Below, in pieces: positions 16,196 through 23,751 of a DNA stretch of 64,000 nucleotides (the stretch's first letter is position 1; each line of letters opens with the position of its first letter). The stretch spans positions 620,001 through 684,000 of the forward strand of contig CAWBIU010000002.1 in the NCBI GenBank assembly GCA_963789015.1, read 5' to 3'. The position numbers were made by a program, and so were the translations under genes. This DNA comes from JAOPZW01 sp963789015. Its GTDB lineage: Bacteria; Actinomycetota; Thermoleophilia; Solirubrobacterales; Solirubrobacteraceae. The notes under the pieces are model-generated. The model made no database searches. It was given only the letters and a program-made list of their open reading frames with translations, and was not told the DNA's origin.

Positions 16196-17838
16196 GGGCG
16201 CCGGGCCTGGACGCTGCGGGCGGGCTCGAGCAGCCACGGCTCGCGGACCGGGTAGTTCGCGAACTGCACGCTGTAGCGCTCCTCGATCAGCGGCTCGAGC
16301 GTGCGCGCGATGTCCTCGTCGTAGTCCGCCGCCACGCGCAGGAGGTCGCCGGCGGGCGTCGCGCGCAGCTCGCCGTCCTCGACGATCACGTCGCCGCCCT
16401 TGATGACGTAGCGCGGCAGGGCGAACATCTCCTCGCGGTCCTCGTGCTCGCGGTAGACCGTCACGTCGGCGTCCGCGCCGGGGCCGAGATGGCCCTTCGA
16501 CTCGAGCCCGAGCAGCCGCGCCGGCCCGGCGCGCGTGATGATCGCGATCTCCCCGAGCGTGTACTCGCGCTCGATGTCGTCGCGCAGCACCGTGCGCCCG
16601 ATCGCCTTCTTGTTGACGCGCCGGATCTGCTCGTTGCGGAACTCGCGGTCCATGAGCAGGCGGATGAGCCGCGGGTAGCTGAGGAACGAGCCGCCGTTGG
16701 GGTGGTCGGTGGACAGCACGACCCGCCACGGGTCCCTGGCGAGCAGGAACAGCTCGAGCCCGATGCCCCACTGCAGCGCGTGGACGTAGTTGCGCTCCTG
16801 GTAGGCGAACGGCACGATGCCGCAGCCCGTCTCGGCCTCGAGGTCGGCGTTGACCCACTTGCCGTCGGTGATCTCGCGCAGCAGCGCCGAGACGGGGGCG
16901 TCGGCGGTCATCGTCGTGGCCGGCCCGAACATCACCTGGCCGACGTCGGCGCTGTGCTCGGGGTGCGCGTCGAGGTGCGCCGCCAGCTCGGGCGCGTTGG
17001 AGCGCGGGCGCTTGCCGGGCGTGCCGCCGTAGGCGTGGAACTGCAGGTGGGCGAAGTGCGCGCGCCGGCCCTGCAGGGTCTGCAGCGTGTCGAGCGTCGT
17101 GCTCGAGTTCCCGGCCACGCCGAGGTTGTTGCAGTGGACGTGGACGGGGTGGGGGAGGCCGAGCTCGTCGACCGCGGTGGCGACGGTCTCGAGCACGCGC
17201 CGCGGGGTGACGCCGAGCCCCTCGACCTCGTCGTCGAGCGTGGTCACGTTGCGGTTGCCGCGCTTCCACATCTCGACGCCGCCGGGGTTGACGAGCTTGA
17301 CGCCGTAGCCGCCGGTGGCCTGCAGCCACCAGGCGACGGCGTCGGCCACGCGGCCGGTGCCGTCCGGGCCCGCCTCCCGGATGAGCTCGAAGAGCGGGAG
17401 GTTGTTGCCCATCAGGACGAGGAAGGCGGCGTCGACGATCGGCGTGTCGCGCAGCTCGGCCAGCGTGTGGCGGGCGAGCAGCGGCGGCGTCGCGGCGTCG
17501 ACGACCGTGGTGTAGCCGAGCATCGCGTAGCGGTAGCCGGTGGTGAACGTCGACGGCACCGTCCCGCCCGTCCCGCCGCGCATGATCGCCGTGCGGTCGA
17601 CCACGTCGCCGCGGTGCTCCTCGGGCGCGAGCTTGCGCGCGGCGTTGACCGCCGGCCCGGCGAGGTGGGAGTGGATGTCGACGCCGCCCGGCATGACGAC
17701 CATCCCGGCGGCGTCGATGCGCGGGGCGTCGTCGGGCAGGTCGGCGACGACGCGGCCGCCGTCGAGGCACACGTCGCGCACCTCGCCGTCGACGCCGTTC
17801 GCGGGATCGAAGACCCGTCCCTGGGCGATGCGCAGCAT
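16192..17838 (-). CDS. fhcA: Formyltransferase/hydrolase complex subunit A (amidohydrolase fold)
   Basis: 548 aa, amidohydrolase superfamily. The metal-binding PGGVDIHSHLAGPAVNAARK, VHVHCNNLGVAGNSSTTL, HFAHLQFHAYGG and VVLSTDHPNGGSFLSYPRL blocks are those of FwdA/FmdA/FhcA. This subunit hydrolyses formyl-methanofuran to formate and methanofuran. It follows fhcB by six bases and overlaps fhcD by four, giving the gene order fhcB-A-D-C. Confidence 0.95.
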   Translation of the reverse strand: MLRIAQGRVFDPANGVDGEVRDVCLDGGRVVADLPDDAPRIDAAGMVVMPGGVDIHSHLAGPAVNAARKLAPEEHRGDVVDRTAIMRGGTGGTVPSTFTTGYRYAMLGYTTVVDAATPPLLARHTLAELRDTPIVDAAFLVLMGNNLPLFELIREAGPDGTGRVADAVAWWLQATGGYGVKLVNPGGVEMWKRGNRNVTTLDDEVEGLGVTPRRVLETVATAVDELGLPHPVHVHCNNLGVAGNSSTTLDTLQTLQGRRAHFAHLQFHAYGGTPGKRPRSNAPELAAHLDAHPEHSADVGQVMFGPATTMTADAPVSALLREITDGKWVNADLEAETGCGIVPFAYQERNYVHALQWGIGLELFLLARDPWRVVLSTDHPNGGSFLSYPRLIRLLMDREFRNEQIRRVNKKAIGRTVLRDDIEREYTLGEIAIITRAGPARLLGLESKGHLGPGADADVTVYREHEDREEMFALPRYVIKGGDVIVEDGELRATPAGDLLRVAADYDEDIARTLEPLIEERYSVQFANYPVREPWLLEPARSVQARRP

Positions 17839-17844
17839 CCGGCG

Positions 17845-19101
17845 CTAGCCCTCCCCGTCGCCGGCGAGGCGCGCGGCGATCGCGGCGAGGACCTCGGCGT
17901 CGCCGTCCCGGGGCGAGGGGAGCGGGGCGTGCAGCGGGACCGGCACGCCATCCATGCGGTGGATGGTGCCCTCGCGATGCACGCCGCTCGCGGCGGTGGC
18001 GAGGGCCACGCGCGCTTGGGCGCCCTCGGTGGCGCGCGGCCCGACGACGATCGTGGGGATCCGGCGCAGGTGGTCGGCGGCGCGCGGCGGCAGGTGCTCG
18101 AGCGTGCCGGGGCCGACGACGAGCGCCGCGTCGGGCTCGCCGCGCTCGAGCAGGTCGACGGCGCTGAACTCCCCGCGGCGCGTGCGGGGATGGCCACGCC
18201 CGAAGCTCACGGCCGACGCGTACCCGGTCTGCCAGGCGAGCACGTCGTCCGCGCCGCGCGCGTTGCCGTCGTGGCGCAGCGGCAGCGAGACGATGTGCGT
18301 CTCGCGGTCCAGGTCGCGGACGAGCGCGTGCAGCGCCAGCGCGCTGACGTCGCCGTCCGCGCCGAGCGCCGCCCCGTGCATCACGGCGCCGTTGACGCAC
18401 GTCTTGAGCCGCTCGGCCAGCGAGGAGAGCTCGTCGAGCGGCAGCCGCCCCGCGAGCTCGCGATCGAGCGGGACGTCGCGCACGAGCGCGCGCATCGTCC
18501 ACAGCGCCTCGAAGTCCAGCTCGGGCGCCAGCTCGATGAACTCGTCGGCCTCCTCCGCGGTGGCCGTGCGCCGCGCGTCGACCACGACCAGCGTGCGCGC
18601 CGACGAACGCCCGGCCCGGTCGAGCCGCAGGCGGGGCAGCAGGCGCGGATGCGACACCGCGGGATCGGCGCGCCACGCGACGACGATCTCGGCGCGGTCG
18701 CGGACGTCGCCGAACGTGGCGGTGCTCAGGCCGGCGGCCTGCGCGGCCGCGCCGGCGGCGCCGTCGCCGGGAGGGGCGACCTGATCGATCACGGCGCCGA
18801 TCGCCTCGGCCAGCGCCACGGCCTCGCGCTGGCTCTCGATGTCGCTGCGGCCGAGGCCGCACACGAGCGGCAGGCGGGCCTCGCTCAGGATCCCGGCCGC
18901 CGCCGCGATCGCCTCGGCGACGTCCACCTCGCGACCGTCGACGACGGCCGCCGGGCCCGCTGCGCCCGTCCGCTCGGCGAACCACGCGTCACCCAGCGGA
19001 CACGTGCCGCGCACGTCTTCGAGCGCGTCGCCGGCGAGCGTCACCTCGATGTCGTCGCAGGCGCATCCGCAGCCTGCGCAGGTCGCCGCGCGCTCAGGCA
19101 T
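17845..19101 (-). CDS. fhcB: Formyltransferase/hydrolase complex subunit B
   Basis: 418 aa, related to the catalytic B subunit of formylmethanofuran dehydrogenase. The N-terminus holds Cys8, Cys11, Cys13 and Cys15 (CAGCGCACDDI) followed by RGTCPLGDAWF, which resemble the cluster- and metal-ligand region of FwdB. Later blocks include LVCGLGRSDIESQREAVALA and EFIELAPELDFEALW. In methylotroph Fhc the subunit is kept although the complex works as a hydrolase rather than a redox enzyme. It is the first gene of the fhcBADC-mptA-mptN operon; the upstream region 19102-19382 is shared with fae. Confidence 0.9.
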   Translation of the reverse strand: MPERAATCAGCGCACDDIEVTLAGDALEDVRGTCPLGDAWFAERTGAAGPAAVVDGREVDVAEAIAAAAGILSEARLPLVCGLGRSDIESQREAVALAEAIGAVIDQVAPPGDGAAGAAAQAAGLSTATFGDVRDRAEIVVAWRADPAVSHPRLLPRLRLDRAGRSSARTLVVVDARRTATAEEADEFIELAPELDFEALWTMRALVRDVPLDRELAGRLPLDELSSLAERLKTCVNGAVMHGAALGADGDVSALALHALVRDLDRETHIVSLPLRHDGNARGADDVLAWQTGYASAVSFGRGHPRTRRGEFSAVDLLERGEPDAALVVGPGTLEHLPPRAADHLRRIPTIVVGPRATEGAQARVALATAASGVHREGTIHRMDGVPVPLHAPLPSPRDGDAEVLAAIAARLAGDGEG

Positions 19102-19382
19102 GCGCGTGGTCCGTGACCGGCGGGATGGGCTCGCGAAGGGCAGTCACAGCAGGTCGGACTCGCGCGAAGTGGACCCACCGGCGCCGCCGGCGCCGCGTCG
19201 GCGGCCCCGGCTGCGTCAGCGTGCGGAGCATACCCCCGGGCCGCCCTGCGCCGAACCTGCGGCCACGCTATGCTCGCGCCGCATTGCAGACGTGCGGCTC
19301 CCCGTCGTCGCCGCCGCAGGTCAAGCGCATGTGCGCGGCCCCAGGGAACCGTTCGGGATCCGACAGCGAGAGAGGAGAGCGT
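19102..19382. promoter_or_regulatory. Divergent control region between fhcB and fae
   Basis: 281 bases separate the two divergent C1 operons. TATGCT, a good -10 hexamer, occurs on the plus strand at 19269-19274 (towards fae) and on the minus strand at 19227-19232 (towards fhcB), each in an otherwise very GC-rich context. The -35 matches are weak, which suggests activator dependence. The fae leader would be about 100 bases and ends in a strong ribosome-binding site (AGAGGAGA before 19383). GC-rich inverted repeats (CCGGCGCCGCCGGCGCC around 19175) lie on the fhcB side. No transcript evidence is available. Confidence 0.45.
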
Positions 19383-19898
19383 ATGCCACCTAGAGCCATG
19401 TCGGTTGGAGAGTCACTGGTCGGTGACGGCGCTGAAGTCGCCCACATCGATCTGATCATCGGCCGCAACGACGGTCCGGTCGGAGCGGCGTTCGCGAGCG
19501 CCCTGCTGAACCAGAAGGAGGGGCACACGAACCTCCTGGCCGTGGTCGCCCCCAACCTGCCGGCCAAGCCCGACACGATCATGGCCAACAAGGTGACGCT
19601 CAAGGGCGAGAAGCAGGTCGGCCAGATGTTCGGGCCCGCCCAGGCGGCGGTCGCGCGCGCGGTCGTCGACTCGGTCAGGGAAGGGGTCATCCCCGAGGGC
19701 GAGGTCGAGCACCTCAGCATCATCGTGGGTGTCTTCATCCACTGGCAGGCCGAGGACGACAAGAAGATCTTCGACTTCAACTACCAGGCCACCAAGGAGT
19801 CCATCGCGCGAGCGATGGCGGAGGAGCCGAAGGTGAGCGACGTGCTCGCGTCGTCCGAGGCGGCACGCCATCCGTTCGCCGGCGGCGCCGAGGGCTAG
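19383..19898 (+). CDS. fae: Formaldehyde-activating enzyme
   Basis: 171 aa, standard Fae length. GAEVAHIDLIIGRNDGPVGA carries the conserved His (His21), followed by ALLNQKEGHTNLLAVVAPNL, PDTIMANKVTLK and IIVGVFIHWQAEDDKKIF. Fae condenses formaldehyde with H4MPT to methylene-H4MPT in the cytoplasm and is the entry point for formaldehyde made by the PQQ dehydrogenase at 29657. ATG follows AGGAGA with good spacing. A strong hairpin lies between fae and mtdB, so fae may be transcribed at a higher level than the genes behind it. Confidence 0.96.
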   Translation: MPPRAMSVGESLVGDGAEVAHIDLIIGRNDGPVGAAFASALLNQKEGHTNLLAVVAPNLPAKPDTIMANKVTLKGEKQVGQMFGPAQAAVARAVVDSVREGVIPEGEVEHLSIIVGVFIHWQAEDDKKIFDFNYQATKESIARAMAEEPKVSDVLASSEAARHPFAGGAEG

Positions 19899-19917
19899 CA
19901 AGACCAAGCCGCAGCGC

Positions 19918-19954
19918 ACGGGCGCCGGCCGGCCATCGTCCGGCCGGCGCCCGT
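19918..19954 (+). terminator. 15-bp perfect GC hairpin between fae and mtdB
   Basis: ACGGGCGCCGGCCGG (19918-19932) and its exact reverse complement (19940-19954) enclose a 7-base loop CCATCGT. There is no T-run after it. In high-GC actinobacteria such hairpins act as terminators, attenuators or 3' stabilisers; here it would favour an abundant fae message with partial read-through into mtdB 53 bases further on. Confidence 0.7.
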
Positions 19955-20007
19955 CGGCGCGCTGAGCGCGCCGGAACCCGGTCGAGAGCGGATGTGAAGG
20001 AGGAAGC

Positions 20008-20874
20008 GTGAAGAAGATCCTCATTCAGCTCGACACCGACGAGCACCCGAGCGTCTTCGACGCCGTCGTGGCGCACGACGCGGACGTCGACGTCCTGCTC
20101 AGCCACGGCGGCGTGGAGCCGGACGACGTGATCGACCTCGTCCAGGGGGCGATGTTCACGCGCGGCCCCGACGACCTGAAGTCGACCGCCATCTGGGTCG
20201 GCGGCTCCGACGCGAGCGCGGGCGAGAAGCTCCTCGAGCAGGTGGAGGAGGCGTTCTTCGGCCCGTTCCGCGTGTCGGCCATGCTCGACTCCGACGGCTG
20301 CAACACGACGGCGGCCACGGCGATCGCGCTGATCGCCAAGGAGCTGGACCTGAAGGGCAAGCGCGCCGTCGTCATCGGCGTCGGGCCCGTCGGCGTGCGC
20401 TCCGCGGTCCTGCTCGAGCAGGAGGGCGCCGACGTCCTGTGCGTGACGATCCCCGCCGACGTGCTGGGCAAGGACTCCTACCGCCGCCCGCGCGGGCTGG
20501 CGGTGGCCGAGCGGCTCGGGCTCGAGGCGCGCGAGGTGGCCGACCGCTCCGAGATGGAGGCGGCGCTCGAGGGCGCCAACATCGTGCTTGCCTCCGGGCC
20601 GGCGGGCATCCAGCTGCTGCGCCACGAGGTGTGGAGCAAGAACCCGACGCTCGAGCTGCTCGTCGACTACAACGCCGCCGAGCCGCTCGGGATCGAGGAC
20701 ATCGAGGCGACGGACCTCTTCGAGGAGCGCGACGGCAAGAAGGTCCTCGGCGCGCTGGGCGTCGGCGGCCCGAAGATGAAGACCCACAAGGCCTGCATCC
20801 GCCGGCTGTTCGAGTCCAACGACGTGATCCTCAACGCCGACGGCGTCTACGCCGTCGCGCGCGAGACCCTCTGA
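20008..20874 (+). CDS. mtdB: NAD(P)-dependent methylene-H4MPT dehydrogenase
   Basis: 288 aa. ILIQLDTDEHPSVFDAVVAH is the MtdB start, followed by VLLSHGGVEPDDV, FTRGPDDLKSTAIWVGGSD, SDGCNTTAATAIALI and a Rossmann nucleotide-binding motif KRAVVIGVGPVGVRSAVLL. MtdB oxidises methylene-H4MPT to methenyl-H4MPT with NAD(P). The GTG start at 20008 has a strong AAGGAGG 5 bases upstream. It lies between Fae and Mch in the pathway and behind fae on the chromosome. Confidence 0.95.
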   Translation: MKKILIQLDTDEHPSVFDAVVAHDADVDVLLSHGGVEPDDVIDLVQGAMFTRGPDDLKSTAIWVGGSDASAGEKLLEQVEEAFFGPFRVSAMLDSDGCNTTAATAIALIAKELDLKGKRAVVIGVGPVGVRSAVLLEQEGADVLCVTIPADVLGKDSYRRPRGLAVAERLGLEAREVADRSEMEAALEGANIVLASGPAGIQLLRHEVWSKNPTLELLVDYNAAEPLGIEDIEATDLFEERDGKKVLGALGVGGPKMKTHKACIRRLFESNDVILNADGVYAVARETL

Positions 20875-20882
20875 GCGACCGC

Positions 20883-21971
20883 GTGGGTCCGCGCGTCGCG
20901 GGCGTCGACCCCGGGACGGTCTCGATCGACCTGTGCGCGCTCGCCGACGGCGAGCTGCTCTTCGAGCAGAGCTTCCGCTCCGCCGATCTCGCACTCGACC
21001 CCGCTCCGCTGGTGGACGCGCTCGTCGCGCACGGGCCGTTCGACCTCGTGCTCGGCCCCGCCGGCTACGGGCTGCCGCTCGTGCCGGGCGAGCGCGTCGG
21101 CGAGCGCGAGCTGGCGCTCATGCTGCTGCTGCGCCGCGACGAGGCCGGCGTCGCCGCCGGCATCGGGGGGATGCGCGCCATGATCCGGGGGCTGATCGGC
21201 GCCGGGCTCCCGCTCGTCTTCGGCCCGGGCGCGATCCACCTGCCGACCGTCCCCGAGCACCGCAAGTGGAACCGCATCGACCTCGGCACCGCCGACAAGG
21301 TCGCCAGCGCGGCCCTGTGCATCGACGACCAGGCGGTCCGCCTCGGCGTGGCCCACGCGGAGACGTCGTTCGTCATGGTCGAGGTCGGCGGCGCCTTCAG
21401 CGCCGCGCTGGCCGTCGACGGCGGGGCGATCGTCGACGGCATCGGCGGCTCGTACGCGCCGATCGGGGCGCGCGCGTGCGGCGCGCTCGACGCCGAGGCG
21501 GCCTACCTGCTCGGCGCCGCGCTGTCCAAGGACACCGTCTTCAGCGGCGGCGCGCTGGACCCGGACGGCGAGCTCGACCTGTCGGCCCCCGGCGCGCTCG
21601 AGGCGCTGCGCGCCGACCCGCGCCACCGCCAGGGCTGGCTCGCGCTCGAGGAGGGAGCGGTGAAGGCGGCGCTCGAGCTGACCGCCGCGGTCCCCGCGCC
21701 GCGCGAGATCCTCGTCGCGGGGCGCTTCATCCGGGCGCCCGGGTTCGTCGACGCGCTGGCCGGGCGGCTCGGCGCGGTCGCGCCCGTGCGCGCCGTCAGC
21801 GGGGCGGTGGCGCACGCCAAGGCGGCCGCCCAGGGCGCCGCCCTGCTCGCCGACGGGCTCGCCGGCGGGCGCTATGCGCCGCTCGTGCGGGCCCTGCGCC
21901 TGCGCGAGGCGAGCGGGACCGCGCTCGACCATCTGCGCATGCGCGGCGCGGAGCGCATCGAGCTCGCTTAA
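20883..21971 (+). CDS. DUF1464 family protein (ASKHA-fold, butyrate-kinase-like)
   Basis: 362 aa. The N-terminus VAGVDPGTVSIDLCALADGE is an ASKHA phosphate-1 loop. HRKWNRIDLGTADKVASAAL, FVMVEVGGAFSAALAVDGG and DGIGGSYAPIG follow, the pattern of the DUF1464 proteins sometimes labelled predicted butyrate kinase. The family is shared by archaea and H4MPT-containing bacteria, so a C1-cofactor role is more likely than butyrate metabolism, but no reaction is known. The GTG at 20883 is 8 bases after mtdB. The TAA stop is followed abruptly by an AT-rich stretch. Confidence 0.75.
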   Translation: MGPRVAGVDPGTVSIDLCALADGELLFEQSFRSADLALDPAPLVDALVAHGPFDLVLGPAGYGLPLVPGERVGERELALMLLLRRDEAGVAAGIGGMRAMIRGLIGAGLPLVFGPGAIHLPTVPEHRKWNRIDLGTADKVASAALCIDDQAVRLGVAHAETSFVMVEVGGAFSAALAVDGGAIVDGIGGSYAPIGARACGALDAEAAYLLGAALSKDTVFSGGALDPDGELDLSAPGALEALRADPRHRQGWLALEEGAVKAALELTAAVPAPREILVAGRFIRAPGFVDALAGRLGAVAPVRAVSGAVAHAKAAAQGAALLADGLAGGRYAPLVRALRLREASGTALDHLRMRGAERIELA

Positions 21972-21997
21972 TACATAGATCTAAACCTTAGCGTTCT

Positions 21998-22025
21998 TTG
22001 AAATTGATTACTTGAACTCTATGTG
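21998..22025 (+). promoter_or_regulatory. Predicted sigma-A-type promoter of the channel gene
   Basis: TTGAAA (21998-22003) and TATGTG (22020-22025) with a 16-base spacer lie in an isolated AT-rich island (21970-22022) between two GC-rich genes. Transcription would start near 22032, 15 bases before the ATG at 22047 and just before a GGGAG ribosome-binding site. This placement argues against the alternative GTG start at 22023, which would lie inside the -10 box. Confidence 0.55.
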
Positions 22026-22046
22026 ACGTTCCGGGAGCCTGGGACG

Positions 22047-23462
22047 ATGTCCGACAGGTTCCTCCAAGCGAACGGCGCTCCCCGTCCCGCCGGCCAGCGC
22101 ATCGTCGTCGTCGGCGACGGCACGCTCGTCACCGCCGTCGGCGAGCGCGTGCGCGACGCGGGTCGTGACGCCGTCGTCCTGCGCCGCCCCTCCGACCGGG
22201 CGCTGTCCCGCGCGCTCGCCGCCGGCGTCGACGCCGTCGTCGTGGCCAGCCGCGACGACGTCCAGGCGCTGCGTCTCGCGCTGCTCGCCGAGCACCTGTG
22301 CCCCGGCGTGCGGCTCGTCGCCACGATCTTCGACCGGACCGTCGCGTCGCAGCTCGTCCGCGCCGTGCCCAACTGCACGGTCACGTCGCTGGGCGAGGCC
22401 GCCGCGCCCGCCTTCGCCGGGCCGTGCGTGGACCCCGACCTGCTCGCGCTCGCCGGCACCGACACGCGACGCGGCGTGACGAACGGCGACGGCGCCCCGC
22501 GCGCCGCCGACGGTCCCAACGCTCCGCAGCGCCCGGGCGGCCGCCTGCGCCGCCGGCTCGTCGCGCAGCTGCGCCCGCACGACCGCAGCTCGCGGGTGAT
22601 GCTGCTCGGGCTCGGCGGCCTGCTCGCGCTCGTCGTCGCCGAGGCGATCCTGCTCGCCGTCAAGGGTGAGACGCCCACCGACGCGATGTACGCCGCGGTC
22701 AAGACGGTCGCCACCGTCGGCCCCAACGACGCGATCGACGCCGGCCCGACGTGGCTGAAGGCCTACGCGACGTTCTCGATGGCCGCGGCCGTCGCGCTCA
22801 CCGCGGTGTTCACGGCCGGGCTCGTCAACCGGCTGCTGTCGGGGCGCCTGACGGGGATCATCGGCACGCGGACCGTGCCGCGGCGCGACCACGTCGTGGT
22901 CGTCGGCCTCGGCCAGGTGGGCCTGCGGCTGTGCATGACGCTGCAGGCACTCGGCGTCGACGTCGTCGCGGTCGAGCGCAACGGCGATCTGTGGAGCGTG
23001 CGCGTCGCTCGGACGCTCGGCATCCCCGTGGTCATCGGGCGTGGCGAGGACCGCTTCCTGCTCCAGCGCCTGTCGCTGCGGCGCGCCCGCGCGCTGGCGG
23101 CCGTGACCTCGGAGCAGTTGACGAACGTCGCCGTCGCGGTCGCGTCGCGCGCCGTCGAGGAGGACGTGCGCATCGTGCTGCGCGCCGGGCACGACGAGGT
23201 CATCCGCGAGAGCGCCTCGCTGTTCCACATCGGCATCGTCCGCGACGCCAACGAGCTCGTCGCCACGTGCCTTGCGGCGGCCGCGGTGGGCATGGACGTC
23301 GACCACGCCTTCGTCCACGAGGACCGCACCTGGGTCCGGCTGGCCGACGGGCGCATGGAGCGCTTCCCGGATGCGGACCCGATCCCCGAAGAAAATAGAG
23401 ATCCATCTATGAATCACAACGGATACCAAAGTTTTGCGCCCGATCCGGCGGGTATGCGATGA
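22047..23462 (+). CDS. Potassium-channel-like protein with two NAD-binding (TrkA-N/RCK) domains
   Basis: 471 aa. Residues ~8-115 are a first Rossmann/TrkA-N domain (RIVVVGDGTLVTAVGERV). After a Pro/Arg-rich linker two membrane helices (about 188-208 and 235-260) flank a pore-loop-like segment. A second RCK domain starts at RDHVVVVGLGQVGLRLCMTL. The pore loop reads TVATVGPND (residues 220-228) instead of the K+-selective TVGYG, so selectivity is uncertain. The C-terminal ~30 residues (PEENRDPSMNHNGYQSF) are encoded by unusually AT-rich DNA unlike the rest. It is probably a ligand-gated monovalent-cation channel or a membrane NAD-sensing protein. Confidence 0.75.
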   Translation: MSDRFLQANGAPRPAGQRIVVVGDGTLVTAVGERVRDAGRDAVVLRRPSDRALSRALAAGVDAVVVASRDDVQALRLALLAEHLCPGVRLVATIFDRTVASQLVRAVPNCTVTSLGEAAAPAFAGPCVDPDLLALAGTDTRRGVTNGDGAPRAADGPNAPQRPGGRLRRRLVAQLRPHDRSSRVMLLGLGGLLALVVAEAILLAVKGETPTDAMYAAVKTVATVGPNDAIDAGPTWLKAYATFSMAAAVALTAVFTAGLVNRLLSGRLTGIIGTRTVPRRDHVVVVGLGQVGLRLCMTLQALGVDVVAVERNGDLWSVRVARTLGIPVVIGRGEDRFLLQRLSLRRARALAAVTSEQLTNVAVAVASRAVEEDVRIVLRAGHDEVIRESASLFHIGIVRDANELVATCLAAAAVGMDVDHAFVHEDRTWVRLADGRMERFPDADPIPEENRDPSMNHNGYQSFAPDPAGMR

Positions 23463-23492
23463 GGACCGGCAAGCGACGAGAAGGGAGTTCTC

Positions 23493-23711
23493 ATGACCAA
23501 GGATCAGACGCCGAACCTGCAGGATTGGGAACTGGCCGAGGCCGAGGCCGAGAGCGACGTCATCGATGCGGACGTCGAGGGTCTCGGCGCCCCCGCGCTG
23601 CCGGCCACCCAGGCTGCCCCCCAGGAGATGCCGGCGGGGCCGGCGCCGACGGAGACCGACCTCGCACAGGCCGAGGCCGCGAGCGACGTCACGCACACCG
23701 ACCCCGCCTGA
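23493..23711 (+). CDS. Small acidic protein with an internal repeat (72 aa)
   Basis: ATG at 23493 follows AAGGGAG. The protein is very acidic and Ala/Pro-rich with no signal peptide. Two copies of a motif are visible: LAEAEAESDVIDAD (about residues 14-27) and LAQAEAASDVTHTD (about 57-70), separated by a Pro-rich linker. I do not recognise a family. It is followed at once by a strong bidirectional hairpin, which supports its being a real transcription unit. Confidence 0.5.
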   Translation: MTKDQTPNLQDWELAEAEAESDVIDADVEGLGAPALPATQAAPQEMPAGPAPTETDLAQAEAASDVTHTDPA

Positions 23712-23717
23712 GCATCG

Positions 23718-23751
23718 GAGGGCCGGTCGCCTGAGACGGCGGCCGGCCCTC
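23718..23751. terminator. Bidirectional hairpin terminator between convergent genes
   Basis: GAGGGCCGGTCGCC (23718-23731) pairs with GGCGGCCGGCCCTC (23738-23751) through 14 bp with one G-T wobble, loop TGAGAC. It starts 7 bases after the stop of the small acidic protein and overlaps the stop of the convergent exchanger gene. No T-tract is present. Confidence 0.75.

Noticed and set aside
16444..19116. 890-codon plus-strand frame opposite fhcA and fhcB
   Set aside because: Typical long antisense frame in very GC-rich DNA; fhcA and fhcB are unambiguous on the minus strand.
22023..22046. GTG 22023 as start of the channel gene
   Set aside because: It overlaps the predicted -10 box (22020-22025) and has no ribosome-binding site; ATG 22047 has GGGAG in front.
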